Counted from the stretch's first letter, positions 8,906 to 17,676 are shown. The stretch: DNA of 64,000 nucleotides from Methylocaldum sp035627495 (GCF_035627495.1 NZ_DASPLO010000012.1:8971-72970), one strand, 5' to 3'. Program-made: numbers and translations. Notes: generated by a model from the sequence alone, not told the origin.

Positions 8906-11122
8906 ATGAAAGCTGTCAGGTGCATCCTGCTTGTTTTGTTGGCGGCCATGGCTCCCGCGGTGTTGGCGGAACCCGGGAAGCGCGAATGCCGGTTCCCGGA
9001 GGACCCGTCTTATCCGGGGAACATTTTCGAGCCGCCGGCATGGCCTGTGACGGACCTCGAAACGTACGCGCGAGGTCGGCTAGGCGTGATCAAGCCGACC
9101 TACGATCATTTTTACCTGTTCATCGCCTATCGAAGCTTGGCTGGCTTGCCGATCACGCAGAACGACATAGAACGGCTCCGTCCCCACGATCCCTGCTGGT
9201 ACACGGATGCACGCGCATTCTTCCACTATGAACCGACTGCCGAGGATAAATTCCAGTCTGCCTTGAGCAGCTGGCTGGATGTGCGGGCAAAGGTCGGCGC
9301 GCTTCCCGAAGTTCCGACGATCGAAGCCCGTGCGTCTCACCCTGAATACAGCTTCGTGGAATTTCTGAATTGTCACGCGGATGCGTTCAGAAACGCGGCC
9401 ACGGTATTGAACAGCCTCTTGTCGACCTATGGGCAAAGCCCGGAAGTGCTCGACTGGGTTAAAGCTCAGGATCAGGTATTCGCCAATTGTGCGGCGCCGT
9501 CCGGTCAGCCTGCCGATGCGCCCGCGTCCGCGCCGAAATGGTTACGGCTGGATCGGGACTATCAAAAGGCCGCCGCTTATTTTTATGCCGGACGATATGA
9601 CGAGGCGGTCAAGCAATTCGACGCCATTGCCATGACCGCCGATTCGCCATGGCGCGAAATTGCTCCCTATCTGGCGGCTCGTGCCGTTATCCGGTCGACC
9701 ACCACTCAACAGCCGCCACAAGGCGGCTCCCTAGATCCCCAGAAGCTGGCCGAGGCCGAATCCCGCCTGAAAGCACTCCTGGACAAACCCGTCGGAGATG
9801 AACTGCGCAAGGACGTTGGGCGATTGCTGCAGTTCGTACAGCTTCGAACGCGACCGGACGAAGTTTTGCGTCGTCTCGACAGCGAACTGACGGCAAGCGA
9901 ACTGCCGGATTTGATCGGGCAGGATGTGACCGACTATTGGATGGCCTACACCAAAGGGGAAGGCGAGGAATCGCCGTTGCCGTTCGCGTCGTGGTTGTCG
10001 GCCATGCGTCGTGGCAGTGACGCGGCCGGAGCTATCGAGCGGTGGCGGGAGAATCGTCAGTTACCTTGGTTGGTTGCCGCACTTCAATCGGCCGGGCCGG
10101 ACACTCCCGGACTCGATGGAATCCTGGCCGATGCGGAAAAAATCCCTCCAGGCTCGGCTGCCTATTTGACGGTGCGGTATCACTTGGCGCGGCTGACCGG
10201 CGATCACGCGACAGCCATCGGTATTATCGACGATGTACTCAAGCTGCCGAACGGATCGGTCGGCATTCAGGATTCCAACGCGTTTAGGCGCATAGGGCTC
10301 GCACGGGCCGCAACGATCGCCGAGTTCGCCCGCTTCGCCCCTCGCACCAGTGCCATGTCGATATATGGGATTCCTCCCACGATCGACAGCGACTCGGTAC
10401 GCATCTTCAACGAGGGGCTTCCGCTCGATGAACTGGCGCAAATCGCAGCCATGAAGAAACTGCCGGACAAGTTTCGCCACGAGCTGACGCTAGTGGTCTG
10501 GACGCGCGCATTCGTTCTCGAACGCTGGGATGTGCTAAGGCGATTCGCGCCCCGAATCAAACGCCTGATCCCCGAATCGGGAAATCTGGTCGACGATATG
10601 CTTCGAGGATCGAACGGAAACAGGCGCCGGGCCGTCGGTGCCATGCTGGTCGCGCGCTATCCAGGCATGGTCGGCAACATGAGCGACAAAATAACCTATT
10701 CGGTAAAGCTGGACGACTTCGCGCGGGCCAATGTGCGTCGCTCGATGGCCCAGGATGGAGAACGAGAGAACTGGTGGTGCGGCTTTCCCTCCAGTGTTTA
10801 CTGGGCCGAGATGGGCTACGAAACGAGTGCGGAAGAACCGCCTCCCAAGTTTCTCTCACGAAAGTCGATCCAGGCGCTCCGGCTGGAACGACAGAAACTG
10901 CGCGAAACTCCCAATGCTACCGATTACCTCGCCAACCTGGTTACCGCATGGGCGAGAACGGCGCCGCGCGACCCGAGATTGCCGCAGGCCTTGCACATGT
11001 TGGTACGGTCATCCCGTGGAGGGTGCGTCCGCCAATCCAACTCCGGCGCCATGTTCAGGCATCTTCATAAGTATTTCCCGGACAATCCTTGGACCAAGAT
11101 CACCAAAGTTCACTACCGGTAG
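8906..11122 (+). CDS. Large secreted repeat-helical (TPR-like) protein, unknown
   Basis: A 738-residue protein with a signal peptide (MKAVRCILLVLLAAMAPAVLA, cleavage after ALA), so probably periplasmic or outer-membrane associated. Most of it is alpha-helical with TPR-like stretches, for example AAAYFYAGRYDEAVKQFDAIA (about residues 222-242) and YLTVRYHLARLTGDHATAIGII. Scattered cysteines (RECRF, DPCWY, EFLNCHADAF, VFANCAAP, NWWCGFP, GGCVRQ) suggest disulfides in an exported protein. GGAAAGGAAAC gives a good ribosome site before the ATG. I recognise no enzymatic motif; a scaffold or envelope role is only an inference. Confidence 0.72.
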   Translation: MKAVRCILLVLLAAMAPAVLAEPGKRECRFPEDPSYPGNIFEPPAWPVTDLETYARGRLGVIKPTYDHFYLFIAYRSLAGLPITQNDIERLRPHDPCWYTDARAFFHYEPTAEDKFQSALSSWLDVRAKVGALPEVPTIEARASHPEYSFVEFLNCHADAFRNAATVLNSLLSTYGQSPEVLDWVKAQDQVFANCAAPSGQPADAPASAPKWLRLDRDYQKAAAYFYAGRYDEAVKQFDAIAMTADSPWREIAPYLAARAVIRSTTTQQPPQGGSLDPQKLAEAESRLKALLDKPVGDELRKDVGRLLQFVQLRTRPDEVLRRLDSELTASELPDLIGQDVTDYWMAYTKGEGEESPLPFASWLSAMRRGSDAAGAIERWRENRQLPWLVAALQSAGPDTPGLDGILADAEKIPPGSAAYLTVRYHLARLTGDHATAIGIIDDVLKLPNGSVGIQDSNAFRRIGLARAATIAEFARFAPRTSAMSIYGIPPTIDSDSVRIFNEGLPLDELAQIAAMKKLPDKFRHELTLVVWTRAFVLERWDVLRRFAPRIKRLIPESGNLVDDMLRGSNGNRRRAVGAMLVARYPGMVGNMSDKITYSVKLDDFARANVRRSMAQDGERENWWCGFPSSVYWAEMGYETSAEEPPPKFLSRKSIQALRLERQKLRETPNATDYLANLVTAWARTAPRDPRLPQALHMLVRSSRGGCVRQSNSGAMFRHLHKYFPDNPWTKITKVHYR

Positions 11123-11165
11123 GCATTCCAGCGGCACGCGCGCCCACTCCATGGCTCGATGAGTT

Positions 11166-11320
11166 TCAATCCAGGGTATAGAGAAATCCGGCGATATTCC
11201 TTGCATCCTGTTCGGTCATGCCCGGGTTGGGCATGGCGGTGAGCGGGTCTGCGTCCGGCGGGTTCAGAAGCCAGTGGAAAGTGAATACGGCTGGGCCGAG
11301 AAACGAACCGCAGCGATTAC
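11166..11320 (-). pseudogene. Remnant of a c-type cytochrome (C-terminal end)
   Basis: The reverse strand reads NPPDADPLTAMPNPGMTEQDARN followed by IAGFLYTLD and a TGA at 11168-11166. This closely matches the end of the intact cytochrome c encoded at 46087-46488 (DPLTAMPNTGVTEADARN, FLYTLQ), including the methionine haem ligand. Upstream the frame gives CNRCGSFLGPA, which is not a proper CXXCH site, and no start is found. It is therefore a decayed or rearranged copy. Confidence 0.65.
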
Positions 11321-11393
11321 ACAGCCGGCTTCATAATAATGGCTATATTTGTAAACTCACCTGCGGTGCTGACCTATCCGTTTCGGAGAAAAA

Positions 11394-11879
11394 ATGATGA
11401 GCACATCCAATATGCTGATGCTATCCGTCGCTTTGACCGTTTGCTGCCTCGGCGCAGCAGTGGCGGATGAAGGAAAGGACGAGTCTGGAAAGGGAAAGGA
11501 CAGGTACTACTTAGAGAAGGACTGGAAGGATAAGAAACACCGGGATGTTGAGAAGGACTGGAAGGATGATGGGCGTGGCTCTTACTTCCACGAGCATGGC
11601 TACACCCGTCTTGATATCCCTCCTGGACATTATCCTCCGCCGGGCGAGTGCCGCATCTGGTATCCGGATCGACCCGCCGGACACCAGCCCCCTCCCGGCA
11701 AGTGCTATCGGTTGCGCACCAAGGTTCCGCCGGGTGCCTGGCTCATCCGTCATCCGGAAGATAATGCCGAGCATGTCCATGTGATTGTCTATGACGACTA
11801 TCGCCGCGGTGCCATCCGGGTAATCGGAGAGTTCGATATCGGTACGGGCGTATTTGTGGACATTGTCGTGGATAGATGA
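11394..11879 (+). CDS. Small exported protein with proline-glycine motif, unknown
   Basis: A 161-residue protein with a signal peptide (about 25 residues, ending AAVADEG). After it comes a charged segment containing two near-copies of EKDWKD (about residues 43-48 and 54-59), then the motif YTRLDIPPGHYPPPGECRIW and GHQPPPGKC. The IPPGHxPPPGECR...GHQPPPG pattern is familiar from short exported proteins of proteobacteria, function unknown. The C-terminus is a beta-rich stretch ending GVFVDIVVDR. GGAGAAAAA before the ATG is a reasonable ribosome site. A start three bases downstream (second ATG) is equally possible. Confidence 0.7.
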   Translation: MMSTSNMLMLSVALTVCCLGAAVADEGKDESGKGKDRYYLEKDWKDKKHRDVEKDWKDDGRGSYFHEHGYTRLDIPPGHYPPPGECRIWYPDRPAGHQPPPGKCYRLRTKVPPGAWLIRHPEDNAEHVHVIVYDDYRRGAIRVIGEFDIGTGVFVDIVVDR

Positions 11880-12103
11880 TGCTCGACCCTGAACGGCTGC
11901 TCCTTTACACCGAGAAGTCATTCGCAAGCGGCTCATTAAGGAAACACGTCATCAACCCTCCCTTTTGACTTCGATCCCATCTTTTAAAAATTGAAGGACC
12001 GCTTCTGGCGGATCTGAAAAACGGCTTTTCTACAGCTTCGCTAGGTGTCGCGAAGGAACACAGAGGCATGGGTGACCGTCCTACAAGGAGGAGGATAGAA
12101 CCA

Positions 12104-12916
12104 ATGGAACGTGTCAACCTCAACGGTGTGGACCTTGAATATGACGTGCAGGGCGCGGGGGAGCCGTTGCTGCTGATTCATGGCAGTATCTTCGCGGATG
12201 CGTTTTTCCCCCTGCTTGTCGAGCCCCGTATCGCCAACAACTATCGCGTGATCTCGTATCACCGCCGCGGCTTTGCGGGCAGCACCCATGCCGGAGACCC
12301 ATTCACGATAGAGCAGCAGGCCGCTGATGGCCGTGCCCTGCTCCGACACCTCGGCATTCCCCGAGCGCATATCGCCGGGCACTCCTATGGTGCCGCCATC
12401 GCGCTGCAGTGGGCGCTCGACGCTCCCGCAGAGGTGCAGAGCCTGGCACTTCTTGAGCCCCCACTCGTCGCGTCGGCTCCCTCAGGACCGACGTTCTGGG
12501 AAGAGATTGCGTCCGTCCGGGCGATGTATGAACGCGGGGACAAGGCGGGGGCGACCGATGCCTTCTGTGCTGGGGTGGCGGGACCAGAGTATCGTCAGGT
12601 CATCGACACGGTCTTGCCGTCTGGCGCGTTTGAGTTGGCGGTTACTGATCTCGACACCTTTTTCCAAGTCGAACTGCCAGCCTTGCACCAGTGGCGGTTC
12701 ACCGCCGAGGAGGCCACGCGCATCCGACAACCCGTGCTATCGGTTGTTGGTAGCGAGACCGAGCCGGTCTTCAGAGAGAGCCATGCGCTGATCCAGCAGT
12801 GGATGCCACACGCCGAGATCCTGGTGGTGCCGCAGGCGACCCACGCGCTCCAGATGATGAATGCAAGCGGGGTTGCCGATGGCCTGGCACGTTTTTTCAC
12901 CCTACACAAGCTATAA
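12104..12916 (+). CDS. Alpha/beta-hydrolase fold protein
   Basis: A 270-residue cytoplasmic alpha/beta hydrolase. It has the oxyanion segment LLLIHGS, the nucleophile elbow GHSYGAA (Ser about residue 97), a likely acid aspartate/glutamate in SVVGSETEPVF and the catalytic histidine in PQATHALQMM. The start at 12104 is preceded by AAGGAGGAGG at an ideal distance; an upstream in-frame ATG at 12068 lacks this. Substrate unknown; relatives include haloperoxidase-like esterases and C-C hydrolases. It is flanked by non-coding remnants and not obviously in an operon. Confidence 0.85.
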   Translation: MERVNLNGVDLEYDVQGAGEPLLLIHGSIFADAFFPLLVEPRIANNYRVISYHRRGFAGSTHAGDPFTIEQQAADGRALLRHLGIPRAHIAGHSYGAAIALQWALDAPAEVQSLALLEPPLVASAPSGPTFWEEIASVRAMYERGDKAGATDAFCAGVAGPEYRQVIDTVLPSGAFELAVTDLDTFFQVELPALHQWRFTAEEATRIRQPVLSVVGSETEPVFRESHALIQQWMPHAEILVVPQATHALQMMNASGVADGLARFFTLHKL

Positions 12917-13131
12917 GGAGCTCGACCGTCAAGTGGAGGGTGTTCGTCCGGTGGAGATCCAGACCGGCGGTTGAGAATCCTACAGCGCGTTACCTGACGA
13001 AGGCAGGCAAGCGGCGCTCTCAGCGTCGGCTGCCTCCTGCTTTCGGGCGCACCTGATGCCCGGCGTTATGCTCCCGCTGATCCTCCGCTTTGCAACCAGC
13101 CGTTCACTTGTATTTGTTAACTGGCAGGTCG

Positions 13132-13303
13132 TGGCCGAATGCGGTCCATCCAAGGCTGGAATGACGTTAAGCCGCAAAGATCTAACCTGCTCATCAGAAG
13201 CCGAACATCCATTTCCCGGTCCAACTGCCGCTGCGGGACGACCGGTGCGGCGGTTGGATCGGTAAGGTCCGGGTTTAGCTGATGGTTTGATAAGGCTTCT
13301 TTA
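13132..13303 (-). pseudogene. RES-toxin 3' remnant plus flank (dispersed repeat, copy 1)
   Basis: About 170 bases that closely match 31746-31929. The reverse strand reads NHQLNPDL and then VVPQRQLDRE, corresponding to the last part of the intact RES toxin (IVLQRQLDRE), but a one-base deletion and loss of the stop codon destroy the end. The downstream flank, beginning GGCCGAATGCGGTCC, is also shared. The 5' part of the toxin and the antitoxin are missing. Confidence 0.68.
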
Positions 13304-13410
13304 GCGAGCGCCTGTTCGGGAAAGGCACCCAGCACCTTCCTGTCCGCCGTCATGAGAGGTAACTGCGACCTCCGGGCAAGCCACACGAATTCGCAGTCGT
13401 AAGCGCTGCA
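13296..13410 (-). pseudogene. VapC-like PIN-domain toxin, C-terminal remnant
   Basis: The reverse strand reads YDCEFVWLARR then LPLMTADRKVLGAFPEQA, the typical end of VapC/PIN ribonuclease toxins, in which the TADRK/TSDRK aspartate is catalytic. No start codon or N-terminal PIN aspartates are present. The fragment runs directly into the RES-toxin remnant, so two different toxin 3' ends have been joined. Confidence 0.62.
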
Positions 13411-13650
13411 GCCGGTTTTTGAATGGTCCTGATTCAGCTTTCACGGCAATATGTGATTCACACATACCGGAATATGTAAAAAAGGTATGCAAAATTGCGT
13501 ATTGGAAGACTATAGGCTTTTCGTAACTATGGTACTCGGACTGAAAATCCGAGTATGGTGATTAAGAGCTGGATTGGGTATCAAGAGCGTCCCGAACATT
13601 TTTCAATTATGGAAAGGATCGCTCGCAAATCATTAACCGGGAGGAAGACC

Positions 13651-13872
13651 ATGGAAAGAATCATTCAATCTCGTGACACAAGATCCAAAGCCAAGCAAAT
13701 TTCATTGCTTTGGGCCAAGTGGCTTAGAAAAAACGGCAAGGAAGTTAAACGGGCCCAGCGAGTAGCGTTTGAATCGGATCTGGATTCCTTCTTGCGAAAG
13801 TATCCGGATTATTGGGGCGGGAATGAGATCGAGATGCGCTTAAACCCTATATCTACCGAGCATAATAATTGA
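13651..13872 (+). CDS. Small basic hypothetical protein
   Basis: A 73-residue lysine/arginine-rich protein (for example SKAKQISLLWAKWLRKNGK) ending in an acidic helix and a YPDYWGG segment. The ATG at 13651 is favoured because GGGAGGAAG lies 4-12 bases upstream; the frame could extend to 13555 but without a ribosome site. No family recognised. It lies in the debris region next to toxin remnants and could be an accessory or regulatory gene. Confidence 0.5.
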   Translation: MERIIQSRDTRSKAKQISLLWAKWLRKNGKEVKRAQRVAFESDLDSFLRKYPDYWGGNEIEMRLNPISTEHNN

Positions 13873-14007
13873 ACGATCCTCGACTTTAAATCAGGAATAT
13901 TCCAGTTGAAAACCCGAATATTCCTAAGCGGCGGTCCGTGTAAATCTCCGCCGAGTACAACTACCGAGGAATAAATTTCGTTAAGACTCGTTTTAATTAT
14001 CGGCCGG

Positions 14008-14973
14008 TTAATTGCGAAAATTTTGGGTCACCATCAAGCCGCGCACGCCGCCATCCATGATGCCGATGCCGATACGCCCGAATTGCGGTCGCAAGATATT
14101 CGCGCGGTGTCCGGGTGAGTTCATCAGGCCGGTGTGCGCGAGGTGAATGCTGGGGGCGAGGGCCAGGTTTTCACCAGCGATCAGAAAGCGCACCTTGGAT
14201 TCGCGCATCCGGTCAAATGGGCTTTTGTCTTCCGGGGTGTAATGAGAAAAATAACTGCGCGTGAACATGTCGGCCGAATGGCCTCGGGCGACTTCGGTCA
14301 AGGCGGGGTCAAGCTTAAGCGGCGAGAGTCCGGCCGCGGCACGTTCACGGTTGACGTATTCAAGCATTTGTTTTTCAAGCACGGGTCTCGGCTGAGGGGT
14401 TTCGACTTTAAACGGCAACGGAATGTGCTCGTTCGATTCCGGGTAAATCGTGATCCGACGATTCAGCGTATGGGTGAGCGCATCCTCGAAAATCGGCATC
14501 AGGGCCGTTGTCAGTCTTTCGGCCAAGACAGCGAAGCGGTTGGCCGTCACGCTTTCGCGGGCGTCTTCGCGTAACTGGCCGGGCAGCGGCACAACAAACA
14601 ACAAAGCGGCGGCAATGGCTGCCGTTATGAGCCCGTTGGTCAATCCCGGGAGTGTGCCGAGAAGGCGATTGAGGAGCCGTCGGTGAATATCGCGTGGCAA
14701 GCGTTTAAGCAGCGCATTCCCGAGCAGCCGAATCGTCAAGCTGGTAAGCAGAACAACCAGAAAAAACGCGGCAGGTTGCCGCCACACTTCGGATAAGCCC
14801 GTTTCCGAAGCCAGCAAACCCGCCACCGGTTGATAAAAGAACCAGCCCGCGAGCAAGCTGCCCAACCAGCGCAGAAGATTGAGAAAACCCAAGATAAAAC
14901 CACGCCGCCATCCGCCCCAGACGCTGAGCAGAATCAGCAGAAAGAGAACAACGTCGATTACGTTAAAGACCAT
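14008..14973 (-). CDS. CvpA-like membrane domain fused to a CAP/SCP domain
   Basis: A 321-residue two-domain protein. Residues ~1-165 are CvpA-like (colicin V production family) with four hydrophobic spans, starting VIDVVLFLLILLSVWGGWRRG, the conserved N-terminus of CvpA. Residues ~195-321 form a CAP/SCP (cysteine-rich secretory, bacterial YkwD-type) domain: YVNRERAAAGLSPLKLDPAL, HSADMFTRSYFSHY, AGENLA and SPGHRANIL are the canonical blocks. The CAP domain would face the periplasm. The gene is single, convergent with the 73-residue gene and divergent from phnA. Fusion means the CAP domain is membrane-tethered rather than secreted. Confidence 0.88.
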   Translation of the reverse strand: MVFNVIDVVLFLLILLSVWGGWRRGFILGFLNLLRWLGSLLAGWFFYQPVAGLLASETGLSEVWRQPAAFFLVVLLTSLTIRLLGNALLKRLPRDIHRRLLNRLLGTLPGLTNGLITAAIAAALLFVVPLPGQLREDARESVTANRFAVLAERLTTALMPIFEDALTHTLNRRITIYPESNEHIPLPFKVETPQPRPVLEKQMLEYVNRERAAAGLSPLKLDPALTEVARGHSADMFTRSYFSHYTPEDKSPFDRMRESKVRFLIAGENLALAPSIHLAHTGLMNSPGHRANILRPQFGRIGIGIMDGGVRGLMVTQNFRN

Positions 14974-15196
14974 GTCGACAATCCCGTTACCGGCAAATGC
15001 AACTTAGATGTGCGTGGTGGCTGGCCTATCCAGTGCCTATCGCTGAATTTATCGACCATGCTGGCGCCCCACACGGGCTGTGCGGTAGTCCAGCGACGGT
15101 AAGATGTTTCGGCGTTGTCAAAGACGGACTAATCCGCTCCGGGGCAGTTGTCGATGCCTTATAATGCGCGCCCCAACTTATTTTTTGAGCGGAATC

Positions 15197-15538
15197 ATGT
15201 CCACTATCCCAGCTTGCCCCCAGTGCACTTTAGAGAACACCTACCCGGACGGCGACAACTATGTTTGCGCCGACTGCGGCCATGAATGGCCGATGAAGCA
15301 GACCACAGATTCAGATGACGATGCAGGTGCGGTAGTAAGGGATGCCAACGGCAACGTGCTGGCCGACGGCGACACGGTCGTGCTGATCAAAGACCTGAAA
15401 GTTAAGGGATCGTCCATCACGCTGAAAATGGGCACCAAGGTTAAGAGTATCCGTTTGGTCGGCGGCGATCACGAAGTGGACTGCAAGATGGATACCGGTA
15501 ATTTCATGCTGAAGGCCTGCTTTTTGAAGAAGGTCTGA
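15197..15538 (+). CDS. yjdM: PhnA/YjdM zinc-ribbon protein
   Basis: A 113-residue protein of the PhnA/YjdM family. The N-terminal zinc ribbon has CPQC and CADCGHEWP; the C-terminal SH3-like domain has the family blocks VVRDANGNVLADGDTVV, LIKDLKVKGSS and GTKVKSIRL. Despite its old name the family is not shown to break down phosphonates in general; its role is unclear. The ATG at 15197 begins the conserved domain, with GAGCGGAA upstream; a TATAAT at 15160-15165 could be its -10 element, though no good -35 was seen. Confidence 0.92.
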   Translation: MSTIPACPQCTLENTYPDGDNYVCADCGHEWPMKQTTDSDDDAGAVVRDANGNVLADGDTVVLIKDLKVKGSSITLKMGTKVKSIRLVGGDHEVDCKMDTGNFMLKACFLKKV

Positions 15539-15577
15539 TAGACCGCCTCTGACCGGATGTGGTCCATCCAAGAGCAC

Positions 15578-15770
15578 GGTAGGCTGGGTCGAGGAACGAG
15601 ACCCAGCATTATTAAGGACCGCAGATGCCGGATTGCGCTGGGATTTCGCAAAGCTTCATCCCAGCCTACGGGCTTAGCACGGTAGGCTGGGATGAAGCTT
15701 TGCGAAATCCCAGCGTTAACCCTCCCAGACCGGGAATAAACGCTGGGTTTTCCAACTCAGCCTACGGTGC
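15578..15770. repeat. Cluster of palindromic extragenic repeats with a 34-bp-arm hairpin
   Basis: Three related units of the family TAGGCTGGG...CCCAGC. The left unit forms a hairpin (15583-15590 with 15600-15607). The central unit is a perfect inverted repeat with 34-bp arms at 15638-15671 and 15684-15717 and a 12-base loop. The right unit (about 15742-15770) has the same ends. A related unit lies at 54398-54479. No protein is encoded; they behave like REP/BIME-type mobile palindromes. Confidence 0.8.
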
Positions 15771-15819
15771 TGACGGATATCCCGAAAACAAGTCTTCCGA
15801 TCCTGAAGTGAACCTCTAA

Positions 15820-15990
15820 TCCATGGCCAAGCAACAATCGAACAGACTCGGCAACGGTCGTTCTCCAGCGCTCTCAAGCTGACTTCTAAATGATCTTCCG
15901 GGAAATCCGTGCTTTTGAAGACACGGTTGTGAAAGGCCTTCTCCCGTAGTTCGTCCTACAGGCGTTCAATCGGGTTGCGGCCAGGCTCTC
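15820..15990 (-). mobile_element. IS630-family transposase remnant (C-terminal end)
   Basis: The reverse strand reads PGRNPIERL, a TAG at 15958-15956, then DELREKAFHNRVF and a helical tail ending AWPWIR. This is the NPIERLW...L block of IS630 DDE transposases, with the usual tryptophan codon changed to a stop. No upstream catalytic part or terminal repeats are found. Confidence 0.65.
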
Positions 15991-16188
15991 AGAAGTCTAC
16001 TGTCACGGTCGAAGCAAAATGTTTGAGGCTCCGGTAGAGAGATCAGCATGACTAATCCTGCTAAAAGCACGAAGGCGACCGTTACTCCAGTCCTTCGATA
16101 TCTAACGCGCCCGCTGCGATCGAACGGCTATGGCGGACATTCGGTTTTGAGAAGCACTTGATTGTGCCGGTTCATGGGATCGGGACAC

Positions 16189-17457
16189 ATGGCGGATAAC
16201 GACCCACAAGCCCACGGTGTCTCGGCCGAGCAGGCACGCCAGACAGTTGACGCCGTCTACCGCTCCGATTCGCGCCAGGTCTTCGCGACTCTGATTCGCT
16301 TGCTCGGCGACTTCGATCTCGCCGAGGAGGCGTTGCACGACGCCTTCAGAGCCGCGCTGGAGCAATGGCCGCGCGACGGCGTGCCCGCCAATCCGCGGGC
16401 GTGGCTAGTCTCGACCGGACGCTTCAAGGCGATCGACGGCATACGCCGGCGCGCCCGATTCGAGCCGTTGCCGGACGATATCGATGAGCGGCTCGCGGCC
16501 GATACCGGTAAAGCGCCGGGCGACGACGGTGTCGAGGACGATCGGCTGCGGCTGATCTTCACCTGCTGCCATCCGGCCCTGTCGTCGGACGCCCAGGTGG
16601 CACTCACCTTACGCGAAGTGTGCGGCCTGACGACCGAGGAAATCGCACGCGCGTTCCTGACCGCCGCGCCCACGCTGGCCCAACGTATCGTGCGCGCCAA
16701 GGCGAAGATCCGCGAGGCGCGTATTCCTTACGAGGTGCCTTCGCTCCCCGACCTCCCCGATCGATTGGACAGCGTGCTGCGCGTGGTCTACCTGGTATTC
16801 AACGAAGGCTACTCGGCGTCATCGGGCGAGTTGCTGACGCGCCACGATCTCTCGGGCGAGGCGATCCGCCTAGGAAGGCTGTTGATCGGACTGTTGCCGG
16901 AGCCCGAAGCGATAGGACTCCTGGCGCTGATGCTGCTGCACGAATCGAGGCGTGCCGCGCGCAGCTCGCCGGCCGGCGATCTGATCCTGCTGGACGATCA
17001 GGATCGCTCGCTCTGGAACCAAGATTACATCGCGGAAGGTTCAGCGCTGGTGGAAAGGGCCCTGTTGTCGCGCCGGTTCGGTCCGTACACGCTGCAAGCA
17101 GCGATCTCGGCCGTGCACGCCAACGCGCCCGACGCCGCGGCGACGAACTGGGCCGAGATCGTCGGACTCTACGATGTGCTGGCACGCATCGAACCATCGC
17201 CCGTGGTCGAACTGAACCGCGCCGCGGCGGTCGCGATGCGCGACGGCCCTTTAGCGGGGCTTACTCTCGTCGACGCCATCCTCGCGCGTGGCGATCTTGC
17301 GGACTATCACTTGGCGCACGCGGCGCGGGCGGACCTGTGCCGGCGACTCGGGCGAACGGCTGAAGCCCGGACGTCCTACGAACGCGCCCTCCGCCTTACC
17401 CAACAGGAGCCAGAGCGACGCTTTCTCGAGCGAAGGCTACGCGAACTGCCGGGCTGA
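16189..17457 (+). CDS. ECF42-like RNA polymerase sigma factor with C-terminal helical extension
   Basis: A 422-residue sigma-70 family protein. Region 2 is FATLIRLLGDFDLAEEALHDAF, region 4 is LTLREVCGLTTEEIARAFL followed by the DNA-recognition helix TLAQRIVRAKAKI. After it comes a long helical TPR-like extension (DUF6596 type) containing LLLHESRRAARSS and VVELNRAAAVAMRDG. This architecture, with DGPF/YCII genes next to it, is typical of the ECF42 group, which has no classical anti-sigma factor; the extension is thought to be needed for activity. The ATG at 16189 (MADND) is taken; ATG 16174 is also possible. It probably drives the promoter at 17650-17676. Confidence 0.9.
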   Translation: MADNDPQAHGVSAEQARQTVDAVYRSDSRQVFATLIRLLGDFDLAEEALHDAFRAALEQWPRDGVPANPRAWLVSTGRFKAIDGIRRRARFEPLPDDIDERLAADTGKAPGDDGVEDDRLRLIFTCCHPALSSDAQVALTLREVCGLTTEEIARAFLTAAPTLAQRIVRAKAKIREARIPYEVPSLPDLPDRLDSVLRVVYLVFNEGYSASSGELLTRHDLSGEAIRLGRLLIGLLPEPEAIGLLALMLLHESRRAARSSPAGDLILLDDQDRSLWNQDYIAEGSALVERALLSRRFGPYTLQAAISAVHANAPDAAATNWAEIVGLYDVLARIEPSPVVELNRAAAVAMRDGPLAGLTLVDAILARGDLADYHLAHAARADLCRRLGRTAEARTSYERALRLTQQEPERRFLERRLRELPG

Positions 17458-17649
17458 GCCGGCGAGCGCAGACTCAGTCTGCACTGCCCACTTCAATGGC
17501 GATAAGCGATTGAAAAGGTGGGAAAACGCCTTTTGGTTTTCGCCTCTGAAAAACGCCACGGATGACTTTTTCAGAGCTGCCCTAACTAGGGCAATCCGAT
17601 CGTCTGTCTCGATGCAGGTTCAAAAAAGCATCGCGCTCGGTACTCCCGA

Positions 17650-17676
17650 TGTCGAATTTTTCCTTCCCCGAACGAC
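17650..17676 (+). promoter_or_regulatory. Candidate ECF42-type promoter
   Basis: TGTCGA at 17650-17655 and CGAC at 17673-17676, separated by 17 bases. The published ECF42 consensus is TGTCGA at -35 and CG(A/T)C at -10, so both elements match exactly. It sits 47 bases before the first DGPF gene and downstream of the ECF42-like sigma gene. Recognition by that sigma factor is inferred. Confidence 0.6.

Larger units (their letters stand above)
12917..13650. other. Gene-poor stretch holding toxin debris
   Basis: Apart from the VapC and RES remnants described separately, nothing coding is recognised in these 734 bases. A plus-strand frame around 13056-13265 crosses the remnant and is not credible. 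The last 150 bases are A+T rich and probably contain the promoter of the small gene at 13651. Confidence 0.5.
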
